This document shows positions 32,567-43,959 of a stretch of DNA of 64,000 nt, piece after piece. Source of the DNA: Ophiura sarsii (Eukaryota > Echinodermata > Ophiuroidea > Amphilepidida > Ophiuridae); the NCBI GenBank assembly GCA_035610835.1, contig CM069447.1, positions 16,449,992-16,513,991 of the forward strand. Reading direction: 5' to 3'. Numbering within the stretch: position 1 is the first letter of the stretch; the number at the start of each line of letters is the position of its first letter. The notes beneath the pieces were generated by a model, which saw only the letters and a program-made list of their open reading frames with translations, did not search any database and was not told the origin of the DNA. The position numbers were made by a program, and so were the translations under genes.

Positions 32567-35500
32567 TTTACTTTACTTACTTTTTGGCGTCCACTCCAAC
32601 TTGGTTGAGTGATGCCATCCTTTGCAAGATTATGCGCCATTCGTTTCTGTCTTGAGCCTTTCTGCTTGCTTCTGATAAGGATGTCAGACAAAGTCTGGTG
32701 CAGTCTGACCGAATACCGTCCATCCACCTCTTAGCTGGTCTACCTCTGGGCCTTTCACCATTTACAGTGCCAACAATTGCAACTTTTGGGTATCTTTGAG
32801 GGTTCATACGCTGAACGTGTCCATACTACCGCAGTCTTTTGATGGAAATCTTCTCGATGATGGTATGCTTGAGTCCCAGTGTTTGTCTGATTGTGGTGTT
32901 TCTGATTTTGTCTAGTTTGGTTATGCCTAGTATTTTTCTTAGGCAGGTCATCTCAAACACAAGTAGCCTGTTCTCGTCTTCTTTCTTTAGAGTCCATGTT
33001 TCAGAGCCGTATAACAGGATGGACATTATTAGAGTTGAATACAGCTCCATTTTAGTTGGGCGTGAAATCTCTTTGGAGTTGAGTATTTCATTCAGATTTT
33101 ACATGGCTCCAAGTGCTTTACCTATTCTGAGTTGGATGTTTTCAGTGCAGGTTCCCTTCTTAGAGATTTTACCACCAAGGTATACAAAATGCTCTACTTG
33201 TTTGAGATCAGTGTTGTTTATGTTAATTTTAATATCACTGTCTCTCCGGCTGATAACTTGAACCTCTGTTTTAGCTATGTTGATTTTGAGGCCAAGATTT
33301 GTGTTGTACTGGTGGACCCTGTTCACTAGTGTTTGCAGATCTGTCTCGCTTTCAACTATAATGGCAATATCATCTGCGAAGCGGAGGTTTGACACCAGCT
33401 GTCCTTGGATGTGTGCTCCGATGGTTGTGTCGTGAGTGGCATATAGCATTACCAACTCCAGTAGGATGTTGAATAGGAGTGGAGAAATTATGCAGCCCTG
33501 ACGAACTCCAACTTTAGTAGCAAACCAGTCTGTAAGTTCTCCGTTTACTCTCACCGAGCTTAGTGATTTGCTGTAAAGAGCTTTTAGTAGGCGGATGATC
33601 TTGTCTGGGAATCCAAATAATGCCATTGCTTTCCAGGTGCCGTTTTGCCATACACTATCAAAAGCTTTTTCAAAGTCCACGTAGCAGCAGTAATAATAGG
33701 TCTTTGTTCTTTTCCAGGTACTTTTCTGAAATCTGTCTCAGTGTAAATAATTGATCCACAGTAGACCTTCCTGGTCTAAAGCCTGCCTGGGATTCTGATA
33801 GTATTTCCTCAGATTTCTTTTGAATTCGTTTTTGAAGAATGCAGATGAGTATTTTGCCCGCTTGACTGAGAATGCTGATTCCTCTATAGTTAGCGCAGTC
33901 CAGCTTGTCTTTCTTTTTGAATATCGGGGTGATTATAGCTTTGCCCTAGTCATCCGGGAAACACTCCTCCTTCCATATCTTGCAACATAATTTGTGTAGT
34001 ATGTCTATTCCTGTCTCTCCAGATGCTTTCACTTCTTCAGAAGTAATACAGTCAAAGCCTGGAGCTTTTTCTTCTGACATGTTTTTAATAGCATTGGTGA
34101 CTTCTTTTCTTAGGATTGGTGGTTCCTCGTCCGAGTTTGCCATTGTGGTATTGAGTCAGCCATAGCCACCATTTGGCCACGTTGATAGGATTTTGGTGGT
34201 TATAGAGTTGTTGGTAGTTCTTTCCACCGCTCTTTGACATCCTTTAGTTCTGTTAGAATGGCGCCTTTTTTGTCTTTGAATGATTGCATTCTGACTGTCC
34301 TCTTTCCTGTGATTTTATTTATGGTTGTGTACACAGTCTTGTACTTGCTTGCCTTATGTGCACTCTCTACATCTGTGCATTGGTCTTTCAGCCATTTGTC
34401 CTTACATCCCTTTGTTTTCTGTTTAATCTCTCTGTTGAGATAGTTGTAGTTTGCCCTTTTTATTGGGTCTTTCAGTTTATCTGCCTTTGCCTTACTACGC
34501 TCCTTACACAAGTCAAGTACCTCAGAACTGATCCATGGTTTGGATTGGTGTGGCTTTTGTGATGCCTATAGCAGAGACTCTGAAGTATCATTAAAGGCAG
34601 TTTTGATGTCTTCCCATGCCAAGTTAACGTCAACATCCTCTTTGGTCAGCAATGGTGCAAATCTTCCACCAATTTCTATCTTGTATTTGTTCCGGTGTCG
34701 GGGTCTCTGAATTTGAAGACATCATAGCGTTTTGGTAAGTTTGCCTTGGATGTTCGTATGAATCTTAGACGGAGATTGGCTAATACGAGTTGGTGATCGG
34801 AGGCCACATCTGCACTAGGGAAGCATCTTGAATTGGTGATGCAATGTCTCCATTTCTTATTTATTACGATGAAGTCTATCTTATTGTGCGTCTTAAGATC
34901 TGGTGACTCCCAAGTCCATTGCCTGCTATCTCTCTTCTGCCTGACATTGTGTTAGTTATGACAAGATTGTTGACAGCACAGAAGGTGAGAAGTTTTTCTC
35001 CTCTGGCATTCATTTTCCCATAGCCATGATGACCAATGACGTCACTCCATTTGGAATAGTCATCTCCTACTTTGGCGTTTAGATCACCTATTATCATGAT
35101 TATCATTAGGATGTCTGATTTCGGGGTGGTTTTAATTTCCGCTTGGAGTTGGTCATAGAAGTCATCCACTTCTGATTCCGAGTCTGCTAGGTTTGGAGCA
35201 TAGATTTGTATGATAGTGGTGGCTCCGGTCTTTGTCTTGAACCTTGCTGATATAATTCGAGGGGAGATTGGGTTATATCCCAGCAACGCCTTCTGAGCAT
35301 AATTCGTGAGGATAAATGCTACACCTGCTCAGTGGATGGTGTCTTTTCCTGAGCATATAATTTTGTGTCCATCGGTTGTAAATTCTCTCGAATCTGTCCA
35401 TGCATGGGTTTCGCTAACGCCTAGGATCTCCCATTGGAACTTGTCCATTTGGTTGAGTAGGATTTCAAGTTTCCCACTTTGGTATAATGTTCGTTCGTTC

Positions 35501-36030
35501 CACGTACCGATACTAATTGTCTATTTGGTGGTAATTAGTGCCTCCTTTTCCCTTGGTTTGTCAGCATCAATCCTTCTAATAGGGGGTTGGCTTGGTGCTG
35601 GTCCGGTGTTTGGAGAATCATCAAACCTTCCTTTTAGGTTTGGGATTGCTGCGTCATGTTGCACTACTGGTTGTAGGCCTAGTGGAAGAGGTGGCTGGTT
35701 TTTAGTAGCAGGGGCTCTAACCCTGGTGCTTTTATTTTGTACTTTCATCTTGCTTAGGTTTCGCTCATTTGATTAGCTATAGGCGGGTGAGGCTTTCCTC
35801 TCCTAGCCACCCTGGTCTGTTCGTTCTTACTGTCTAAGCAGCAAGTTAACAACCCCTACCACGAGAAGGTAGACCGGGACGTTTACCCATAATCACACAA
35901 GTCGGTTACCCCCTCACACTACATGCTACTCTACATGCTACACTATCAGAGGTGCTACCAGGGGTGGTTTCCTCCTTGTTGTACGTCATAACAAGTTATG
36001 ATAAGAGAAAATAGGCTTGAAAAAGGGGTT
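32567..36030 (-). mobile_element. Full-length but inactive RTE-type LINE
   Basis: AAAAGTGTTAC flanks both sides (32556-32566 and 36031-36041). On the minus strand the single reading frame encodes an N-terminal leader, an APE-type endonuclease (GTWNERTLYQSGKLE near 35500, GDLNAKVGDD near 35070, SDHQLV near 34790), a reverse transcriptase (NYRGIS near 33890, QAGFRPGRST near 33780, FADDIAI near 33370) and a C-terminal GRPAKRWMDGIRSDC motif. It ends in a short 3' tail of TAAGTAAAG repeats. Single frame, about 3.5 kb and a microsatellite-like tail fit the RTE clade. In-frame stops lie at 35521-35523, 35329-35331, 33946-33948, 33099-33101 and 32826-32828, and at least three frameshifts separate the blocks, so it cannot make a working protein. 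Confidence 0.85.
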
Positions 36031-36041
36031 AAAAGTGTTAC

Positions 36042-36276
36042 ATATATGACATTATGAAAAGTGTAACATATGGCAATTATGAAAACCCAGGCGATCGGAT
36101 GGAAGACATGACCTTAATCTTTCAAACAGTGGAATGTATATTTCAATTCAAATAGAGTCACCCATGCAGGTAACCCCATTTTAAATTAACACTCCCCTGG
36201 GGGGGGGGGGGGGGGGGTTAAGGTAATATCTTCCATGGGGTGTATGGATTTCAAATGGAATAGCCCATGACCATAA
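36042..36276. other. No gene seen; poly-G tract
   Basis: Remnant right flank of the element interrupted by the LINE ('aaaagtgtaacatatggcaa' repeats the LINE target), then a G-run at 36199-36217. Confidence 0.4.
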
Positions 36277-36443
36277 GGCCGAAGAAAAAAAGTAATGTTG
36301 TCCTCCACAGCTTTCAGAGAGAAAGGGCCAGCCGGCGGATATCTGAAAAAAAGAGAAACAAATCTGAAAAATCTGAATATAGAGAAAAAAAATGTTGTCC
36401 TCGAGGAGCGGGCGGTCGAGGACAACATTACAATTTTTTGGCC
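36277..36443. mobile_element. Short GGCC-ended element, TAA target duplication
   Basis: TAA at 36274-36276 and 36444-36446. Ends GGCCGAAGAAAAAAAGTAAT and ATTACAATTTTTTGGCC. Subterminal GTTGTCCTC/GAGGACAAC as in 30445-30745. Only 167 bases. Confidence 0.85.
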
Positions 36444-36933
36444 TAACGCTCTGCAGTTGTCTCTATCAGTTACTTCTGTCATTCTAACAACAACAACAAA
36501 ATGTTTTAGGTCATCTTAGACAATGTCTATAGATGAGGTGACCGTTGTTTACATTTAGAACGCCCTCTGTTGATTTGAGACAAAACACACCGGGCAAGAG
36601 TTCCTATAGTTTACATAGGCCAGATCAGGTTTTCTAACTAGATTGTGGTGTCACGGCAAATTGTTATCAAAACTGTCTTTAAACTTGCTTAGGAATGCTA
36701 TAAGCTATCGCATTTCACCAAAAAAAAATTTAAAAAATGAGTTTTACAATTCATAAGAAAGAAATTTCATGTTGTCTTCATTAACTTTACTGTATATTCT
36801 GCCTGGCGGGAATCAACAGAGGGTGTCCCATTTGTAAATACTTGACGTCACCGGTCACACCATCTATAGCTACCAGATCTAAAATGGCACTTTTTATCAC
36901 AATATATTTTCCAATCATGATCTATATTTACAG

Positions 36934-37699
36934 CAATTCTTTCATTGGTTCATTAATCCAAAAGAAGAAAAACAGCAATCTTACGATGTAGAACAACTCC
37001 CTGCTGGCGAGAAGCCCGAAGAAATCGAAATATCAGCCGTGGAAGGCATTAAGAATAAAAATGAAGACAACAAGGACAAAGACGAAGCGGACACTAACGA
37101 CGGTGAAGACACGGATGACAAAAATGACATCGAAAACAAGAAAAATGAGGAGGAATCTGGAATTGTGAGTAATACGGTATTTTGTTTTTTGGGCAAAGTT
37201 TCAGAAAGATGTGTTCACTAAAGTATATTATAAAATGTGTCAGAGTACCAGACAGACCTTTCGGGATCTTTTGAGGAGAAATTCCAGAGAGTGCTCCTCC
37301 ACAAAGAGGAATATTCCACCTGGCATGCCTGAGCAGAAATACAGGGTGGTGTTTTTTTGGGGGGGGGGGGGGTTCAGGTAACGTTTTGAAAGTTTTCGAA
37401 GAGTTTTGCATTTTCTTTTCTAAATTTTTTTGAAATATTTTGACATTTTGAAGATTTTGGAACGACATATGTATCGTCTCAAAATGTTTGAAATTGCTGA
37501 AACTATTGCAATATTTTCAACAACAAAATGTTTATGTGATAACTGGACGTCGCTAAAAGGGTTTTCTTAACTTTTACTTTTCCATTGTTTTCTTATGAAT
37601 TAGTCATCTGTCGAAGAAGACCTACCAGCATACATGATAACGGATGAAGATACGGAAAAAGAAGACATAGATGATTATGATGGCGAAAAACCTGTGATC
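36934..37699 (+). CDS. Two acidic exons of an unrecognised gene
   Basis: Exon 36934-37164 (77 codons) follows 'tctatatttacag' and is followed by GTGAGT. Exon 37604-37699 (32 codons) follows 'tatgaattag' and is followed by GTAAGT. Both are phase 0 at each end. They read QFFHWFINPKEEKQQSYDVE, QLPAGEKPEEIEISAVEG, a long Asp/Glu/Lys/Asn-rich run, and SSVEEDLPAYMITDEDTEKE plus DIDDYDGEKPVI. The acidic stretch is probably disordered. The intact splice sites, matching phases and base composition support real exons. I cannot name the family. It could be a cytoplasmic loop or tail of a membrane protein. Upstream and downstream exons were not found with confidence. Confidence 0.55.
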
Positions 37700-37844
37700 G
37701 TAAGTAGACTTTAACCCTACTGCTAAAAAGATGCTAATCATAAGTCCCTCTCCAATCGCATGCGCCGCGCCGTCAGTTTTCGATAACGCAGTCAACCGAT
37801 ACGAGCCTATATAGTGAGCGCAATATACTGTGCGAATATGAAGC

Positions 37845-37990
37845 TGAGGGTTGTGGCTTAGTGGGTGGGACGGGGCTTGAGAACGGAGGGTCCCCGGATG
37901 GAATCCCGGCAGGTTCCCGGAGATTTAGCTGGCGTTTTTTCCTCGAAAATCGTGATCCTGGTCAAAAACCCTAAAACGGGCGGGGTTAGT
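37845..37990 (+). mobile_element. tRNA-headed SINE
   Basis: An A box (TGGCTTAGTGG) near 37855 and a B-box-like GGATGGAATCC near 37896 are followed by a body 'ttttttcctcgaaaatcgtg', 'atcctggtcaaaaaccctaa' that recurs at 13280-13345. The head-plus-body layout and dispersed body identify a SINE. Confidence 0.6.
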
Positions 37991-38026
37991 GTTAACATTA
38001 TTAAATCATGTCACGTTGTCATTAAC

Positions 38027-38444
38027 ACTTTCCACGCACGAGGCAGTCGTCTGCAGACGACAGATCCAAAATCTCACAAAATGTTTCAAAATTGTTAAAA
38101 TTATTGAATTTCATAATAATTATTTGGAATCACCAAAAATACAAAATATTGCCGTGCGGCGCAGAAGATGTACGGTATATGCGCAGAGAAGGTCAGTTCG
38201 GGCTAACTTATTAATTTAGTTTTATCAAAACGGTCTGTTATTGAACGTCTTATTTTCGGGTGATACAAGAATATGTTGCACTCGCTATAAAAATATATTC
38301 TTGTATCGTATCACTCTCAAAGCCATTCAATATTATATAAGTATTGGTTCAGTAATTCTTGAAATAAGAGGCTTTGAAAGTTGGGAAAGGAAAGGTTTCA
38401 GAAAAATATGTTGTATGGTAAAACTATTAACCGCGTGGAAAGTG
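38027..38444. mobile_element. CACTTTCC-type TTAA element with an internal insertion
   Basis: TTAA at 38023-38026, then CACTTTCCACGCACG; it ends CCGCGTGGAAAGTG at 38444 followed by GTAA. The family palindrome GTCGTCTGCAGACGAC lies near the left end. About 170 extra bases (roughly 38140-38320) relative to the 245-base copies at 42.5-42.9 kb mark a further insertion. Confidence 0.75.
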
Positions 38445-38796
38445 GTAATATAACAAAATTATGTTTTTTCTCTGTGCCGTGACGTTAGAGCGTCACACAT
38501 GAATCTAAAGGCCCGTCCATACTGCAGTCGGGCAATGTCGATGGATATTGGTGTGCGCAAGCTCAATCATAATGTCAACTTTTATTCTCCGGTGTCGACG
38601 CCAAGTTTGGTATGAACGGACCATAACCAGGATCTTCAATTTTATTTTTGGGGTGGGGTGGGGGTGAGGAAAGGCATTTTATCAGGGGACATAACCGACT
38701 AGGGGAGCAAGCATTTTTCAGGGGGGTGCCCCACTGCCCCTCTAGTTACCGGCTTCAATCAAAGGATCTGCCTAGAGGGAAATTAAGAGGAATTAA

Positions 38797-39571
38797 GGGG
38801 ATGTGCACCTTCGCATAGCCTCCGTAAAACTGCCGTAACTTCTTCATTATTCATTTAATCTTAATAAAAGTATACATTTTTTTGCAGGAAAGGGTTCAAT
38901 GAATCCAACTATGATCATGAAATTGACCATTTTGGAGAAAATTATAAAAAAAACATGTTTTTTGACCCATTTTAGGTTCTGCAAAGATAACTCAAAATAT
39001 ATTTTGCCAAATTGTGTCATACTAGTTTTATTATATTCCTCATGCAATTCCGTAGGAATTTTTTTTTTTTTTTAATATTTACTCTTTTTTTTGAATTATC
39101 GACCAAAAAGTGCTAAAAAATATGTACCTCCAATACCTCCAAAATTAAAATTTAAAATTTAATTATAGACCAAAAAGTGCTAAAAACATGCTTTTTAACC
39201 AAAAAACGTGATTTTCACGATTTTGGAGGTATTGGAGGTACATATTTTTTGGCACTTTTTGGTCGATAATTCAAAAAAAAGAAGTAAAAATTAAACCAAA
39301 AAAATGATTCCTAGGGAATTGCATGAGGAATATAATAAAACTAGTTAGATAAAATTTAACCAAATATATTTTGAGTTATCTTTTCAGAACCTAAAATGGG
39401 TCAAAAAACGTGTTTATTATCATTTTCTCCCAAAATGGTCAATTTCATGATCATGTTTGGATTCATTGAACCCTTTTCTGCAAAAAAATGTATACTTTTA
39501 TATAGATTTAATAAATAATAAAGAAGTTACGGCAGTTTTAGGGAGGCTGTACCTGAAGGTGCACAGCCCCC
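38797..39571. mobile_element. TTAA-flanked long palindrome, 775 bases
   Basis: Ends GGGGATGTGCACCTTC and GAAGGTGCACAGCCCCC, TTAA at 38793-38796 and 39572-39575. The two halves are near reverse complements over most of their length ('gagttatc.tttt.agaacc', 'attcctcatgcaattcc', 'ggaggtattggaggtacata'). Contains 'aataaaagtatacatttttt' near both ends. Non-coding. Confidence 0.85.
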
Positions 39572-39694
39572 TTAACACTAACCACGCGGCAGTCGTCTGC
39601 AGACGACAGTTCTAAAATTTCACAAATTGTTTCCAAAATGTCAAATTATTGAATATCATCACTATATTTGGAATCACCATGAGAAATGCATTAA

Positions 39695-40687
39695 GGTCAC
39701 TATTTTTTACCTCGGCACCCATAAAAGGTGGTTTTGTTACATTCTAGTCTTTTTTTTGTACTTCAGGTATTGTATTTACGGTGTAACCCTCCATGCGATT
39801 GACTTGTGTTTGGACTTATTTTAACGGCAATTTCATCCCCCTTAATAATCTGAAGAGAGAAAAAATCCATCACCTTTGATTTAATTAATACAGCTCGTTA
39901 AAGCATACTTAGTTAGGGTGGTTGAGGAAGTGGAGGAGGAGGAAGTGGAGGAGGAGGAGGGGATAACTGCCTAATAATGGGTGAAAATGGACCGTTTTCC
40001 TGTAATAGAGCTTTCTAATTCTTAGTATTATGTCAGTTTAGTTCTAAATGATGCAACAATGCTTTACATCATTTACTTAAAGTATCAATTAAGCTAATTA
40101 ACTAATTTTCAAATCTGATTAATGAAGTAGGATGAACCATGAGAAAACAGTCACAAATCCGCTTTTGTCAAGGTTTCAAAATTTTGCTTGCAGAAAAATT
40201 GGAAAGAGTTATCAAGGCTCTGATTGTAATGTATGAGCAATGATTTCTAATTTTTATTTGCATAATTTAGTTATCTTTTCCTTTATCTAAAATTTCGTAT
40301 TTTGACCACCCTGTATATATATTTCCTAATAAGCTGAACAATTAATTTTGTATATGGTTGGATGGGTAATTTACTCAATTGCAGCAAAAACATCTCTAGC
40401 CTTTGAATAGGTCCTGCATTTTTATACAATGGAGGGGGAAAAAGAAAATTATCATTTTCTATACAATTTTAATTGTTACACCCTGTATAACGTTTAGGTC
40501 ACCCTGTATTTTTGATTTTGAGTTACCATATTTTCAATCCTTAGATTATAAGCTTTCCAAATATATATGGTTTCATACACTTTAGATGTAAACATGTTGA
40601 TATATTCGACTGAAACTGCGAAAGGAGTATGTTTCATGAAATAGACTCATGTAACACAAATGTAGCCCAGGTTAAAAAAACATGACC
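39695..40687. mobile_element. TTAA-flanked element carrying the TACAGGGTG repeat
   Basis: TTAA at 39691-39694 and 40688-40691. Ends GGTCACTATTTTTTACC and GGTTAAAAAAACATGACC are inverted. The right two-thirds match 1725-2650 in inverted order. A purine-rich GGAGGAGGAAGTGG run lies near 39930-39960. No transposase. Confidence 0.7.
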
Positions 40688-40691
40688 TTAA

Positions 40692-40997
40692 AGGGAAGCG
40701 GTCATGGTGAGGATTCTAACGAAAATTGAACAGCGCGCGGCGACTATTTGAATCTAAACAAGTTCATTGGCGCAGTCTGTAATTGTTCTACGTATGTTTA
40801 CATGCAAGCGGTATTGTGTGCGACTCTACAACAATCTCTTAAACCCAATGTGGGTGGCGCGCTCAATCAACCATCCTTCATTTGATTGAACGCATTTTCT
40901 ATCGTATGATGTAAGTGATGTATTAGTTATGAGCTAAGGTTTAGCTGGTACAAACTCGTCGTCAGCGGTTTCTTTTCCTCACCATGCGCTATTCCCT
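40692..40997. mobile_element. TTAA-flanked element, 306 bases
   Basis: Ends AGGGAAGCGGTCATGGTGAG and CTCACCATGCGCTATTCCCT, TTAA at 40688-40691 (shared with the previous element) and 40998-41001. Non-coding, relatively GC-rich. Confidence 0.75.
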
Positions 40998-41126
40998 TTA
41001 AAATAAGTGCAATGGCCTATTTTATCGGTTCAGTAATTCTTAAGGTAGACTTTAAAATTTGGGAAAGGTTTCTGAACAATCTGATTTTGTATAATGGGTA
41101 AAATTATTAGCCGCGTGGAAATGTTA

Positions 41127-41484
41127 CACTGTTAAAACACTGTTTAAAATTTTATTGTTTAAAACAATTTACCCAACATTGTTTAAATTTTAAACAGCAT
41201 TGGTTAAATATACTTTGATTTTCATAAATTTAACCAATAATCGTTTAAAATTTAACCAACATTGTGCAAAAATATTTTAAACAACTGTTGTGCGATTCAC
41301 CGGTTAACTAACAGTTGTTTAAAAAGAACATGTTTAAAACATGCTCTTTTAAACAACTGTTAGTTAACCGGTTATTTTTGCACAATGTTGGTTAAATTCT
41401 AAACAACTATTGGTTAAATGTTAACAAATGTTGTTTAAAATTTAAACAATGTTGGCAAAATTGTTTTAAAGTGTTTTAACAGTG
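41127..41484. mobile_element. TA-flanked palindromic element rich in GTTTAAAC
   Basis: Inverted ends CACTGTTAAAACACT/AGTGTTTTAACAGTG, TA at 41125-41126 and 41485-41486. The inside is a near-palindrome of 'tgtttaaa', 'ttggttaaat' and 'ccggttaac' words centred near 41335 ('atgtttaaaacat'). Consistent with a Tc1/mariner-type MITE. Confidence 0.8.
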
Positions 41485-41486
41485 TA

Positions 41487-42440
41487 CTTTTGCCCGCTTA
41501 AGCTAAAACAGTATAACATGAGCAATGAGTAGTGACTATGATGAATTAAATAGGCAGAAAGCAATCATAGTGGAATTCGATGGCTTCGAAAGTAGTATAG
41601 ATTAGTCCCGAGCAACAATTTCGTATCAACGGCATTAACCATGTTGACGTTTTTACGTGGTTCCGATACTGAATTCCGCGGACATAACATTTTCCAACGA
41701 CATTAATTGTATCTCATTAAATTCACAGTCATTAATTTTGCACGTAATTGTTTTCTGATAAACGGTAATGATATGATAAGAAGTGAATTATTCATTTAGA
41801 ATTCTTCATCATAAATCATGGTCTCAAAACGCTTTGCAACCCACATAATATGACTGCAGCTTTAAAAAAATCATCAATTCATGACAGATTTTAAGATACA
41901 ACAACATGAAGAAACTGGTCCATCCGGAAGGGGGCGGGGAGGGGGTGAGGAGGAGGACATGGTAAAATGTATAAATCCTATGCCATGCCTTGCCTTGGGC
42001 CTCCGTATATAAGATGGTCAGTTGTGACAACGGGCCGCCATACGTTCGCATCTCCGCATCATATTGCTTGAAGCTGCTCTGTATTGTGCCCCCCCCCCCC
42101 CCCCCCTCCATATGTTTACCAGAAACCCATCATGTTTCTATATATTGTCAGATGTTGCTAACATTTCCCGGTATAAATCATTCTGGGACACCCTGTATTA
42201 CTATAATTATACTATACCAATATGCAAAAAACAATAGCCTATAAAAAACCTTATATTATAAAATGCATAGCTAAAATATAATCGCCGTACATGGCGAAAA
42301 TTGCAAACAAATATTGCCCAAATGGAAAGCAGCATTTATCATGTTTATAGTGACATTAATCAAAATATTAATGCCTGTATTAATAACGTGATGCTATGCT
42401 ATAAGTGATGCTATATATGCAATAAATGAGGGTGTAGTCC
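41487..42440. other. No gene seen; poly-C tract at 42079-42096
   Basis: Unique-looking AT-rich DNA with a 'gacaccctgtatt' motif near 42187 (inverse of TACAGGGTG). Frames over the C-run are artefacts. Confidence 0.4.
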
Positions 42441-42450
42441 CCAATCTTAA

Positions 42451-42692
42451 CACTTTCCACGCGGCTATATTAGTTTTACCATGTACAAAACATTTTTTTT
42501 AGAAGCCTTTTCCCAACTTTCGAAGTATATCTGAAGGATTACTGAACCAATGCTAGGCATGTTTGTACTTATTTTAATACATTTCTCGTGGTGATTCCAA
42601 ATATGGTGATGAAATTCAAAAATTTTGATATTTTTTAAACATTTTGTGACATTTTGGAATGTCGTCTGCAGCTGCCTGCCGTGTGGAAAGTG
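42451..42692 (-). mobile_element. CACTTTCC-type TTAA element, inverted copy
   Basis: TTAA at 42447-42450 and 42693-42696; ends CACTTTCCACGCGGC and GCCGTGTGGAAAGTG. The 'tttggaatgtcgtctgcagc' end lies on the right, so it is reversed relative to its neighbour, with which it shares one TTAA. Confidence 0.85.
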
Positions 42693-42696
42693 TTAA

Positions 42697-42946
42697 CACT
42701 TTCCACGCGACCGTCGTCTGCAGACGACATTCCAAAATGTCACAAAATGTTTCACAAATGGCGAAAGTATTGAATGTCATCACCATATTTGGAATCACCA
42801 AATGCAATAAAATAAGTACAAACGTGCCTAGTATTGGTTCAGTAATCACTGAGATAGACTTTGAAAGTTGGGAAAGGTTTCAGTCAAAAATCTGTTTTGT
42901 ATAATAATTATAATGGTATTAAAAACCAAGAGCCGTGTGGAAAGTG
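42697..42946 (+). mobile_element. CACTTTCC-type TTAA element
   Basis: TTAA at 42693-42696 and 42947-42950; starts CACTTTCCACGCGACC, GTCGTCTGCAGACGAC, and ends AGCCGTGTGGAAAGTG. At 250 bases this is the cleanest copy of the family. Together with the previous copy it forms a large inverted pair. Confidence 0.85.
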
Positions 42947-42966
42947 TTAATGTTAAAATGAGATAA

Positions 42967-43325
42967 GGCATATTATGTGATCTTTTCCAAGTAGCGCCCT
43001 CTATCATTGATTTTTACTACGAAAGCAGATGTTTTTGCAGATTTGCATTTTTAATCATAAATCATAAAGATCTTCTAAGTTACAGATCGATACGATTCCT
43101 AATTACTTCAAAATCATGGTTTGAAAATAGATTGTACCGAGCGGTACGATCTATTTTATCAAATTTTACTCAAAATTCACTCTAAAACTATGGTTTGGAG
43201 GTTATTAGGAATCGTAACTTGGAATATATTTATGATTTATGATCAGAAAAGTAAATCTGCAAGAAAATCTGCTTCCAATTTTTCGAGGATTGAGGGCGTC
43301 CCCTGGAAAAGATCACATAATACTT
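42967..43325. mobile_element. TTAA-type palindromic element, third copy
   Basis: 'ggcatattatgtgatctttt' at the left and 'aaaagatcacataatactttt' at the right. Flanks are degenerate (ATAA, TTAA). It gives the uninterrupted sequence 'aacttggaatatatttatga' corresponding to the TA insertion at 24740. Confidence 0.75.
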
Positions 43326-43748
43326 TTAATACATAATTGAAGCTGCTATCAGATGGGTGTATAACCAGAGAGTTTTCCGGTGTCTATAGTCCTACTCCCG
43401 TCCCGGCGGTCGATCTATTGCCATAATGTGTGCCATTTTCAGCCCAAAATGATCAAATAGGCCTATGATTTATAAGGACTTACAATTTCAGGGGAAAGCC
43501 AATTGTAGATAAACTTAACGAATTTTGAAACATTTCGAAAATGTTCGTGACATTTTGAAATTGTGTCGTATTTTCCCACCATTTTAATACTTTTCTTTTC
43601 ACATTGTTAAAACACATTTTTATTATGAATTTTATGGTTTTAATCAAATAGGCTATGATAAATATTTAAAGAAAAACTTTTTATTTCAACCGATCAGTAA
43701 AAATGTACCTTTAAAGAATTTACAACCCTATAATATAATAATATGCAG

Positions 43749-43890
43749 CTGGAGGCAAACATCAACAATGAACCCAGGAACCCGGAACCTCCCCCTTATT
43801 CTGATGTTAAGGAAGAATCGCCGAAATGCTGCTATATGGAGTGTTTTATACGTCCGATACTTTGGACATTTTCGTTAAACTCAACTTCCA
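43749..43890 (+). CDS. Possible exon of an unrecognised gene
   Basis: Follows 'ataatatgcag' and is followed by GTAAGG. The 47 codons read LEANINNEPRNPEPPPYSDV, KEESPKCCYMECFIRPIL and WTFSLNSTS, ending in phase 1. It has a PPxY-like PPPYSDV and a cysteine-rich, hydrophobic end. It begins in phase 0, as would be needed to follow the exon ending at 37699, but the 6 kb between them is transposon-filled and a link is only a guess. The acceptor lacks a good pyrimidine tract. Confidence 0.35.
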
Positions 43891-43959
43891 GTAAGGTAAT
43901 GCAACATTGTCTTTTTAAATGTGTCCCTGGTGCAGGCACTGGTGGTCTGACTGGTGTTT

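Larger units (their letters stand above)
39576..41124. mobile_element. CACTTTCC-type TTAA element split by two further TTAA elements
   Basis: The left half 39576-39694 (CACTAACCACGCGGC, 'gtcgtctgcagacgac', '...gagaaatgcattaa') and the right half 40998-41124 ('ttaaaataagtgcaatggcc', '...gccgcgtggaaatg') join at one internal TTAA to give the 245-base family sequence. Its left TTAA is the right TTAA of the element before it. Confidence 0.8.

Noticed and set aside
32839..33261. Plus-strand frames antisense to the LINE (140 and 156 codons, also 35306-35776)
   Set aside because: They are shadows of the minus-strand endonuclease and reverse transcriptase frame.
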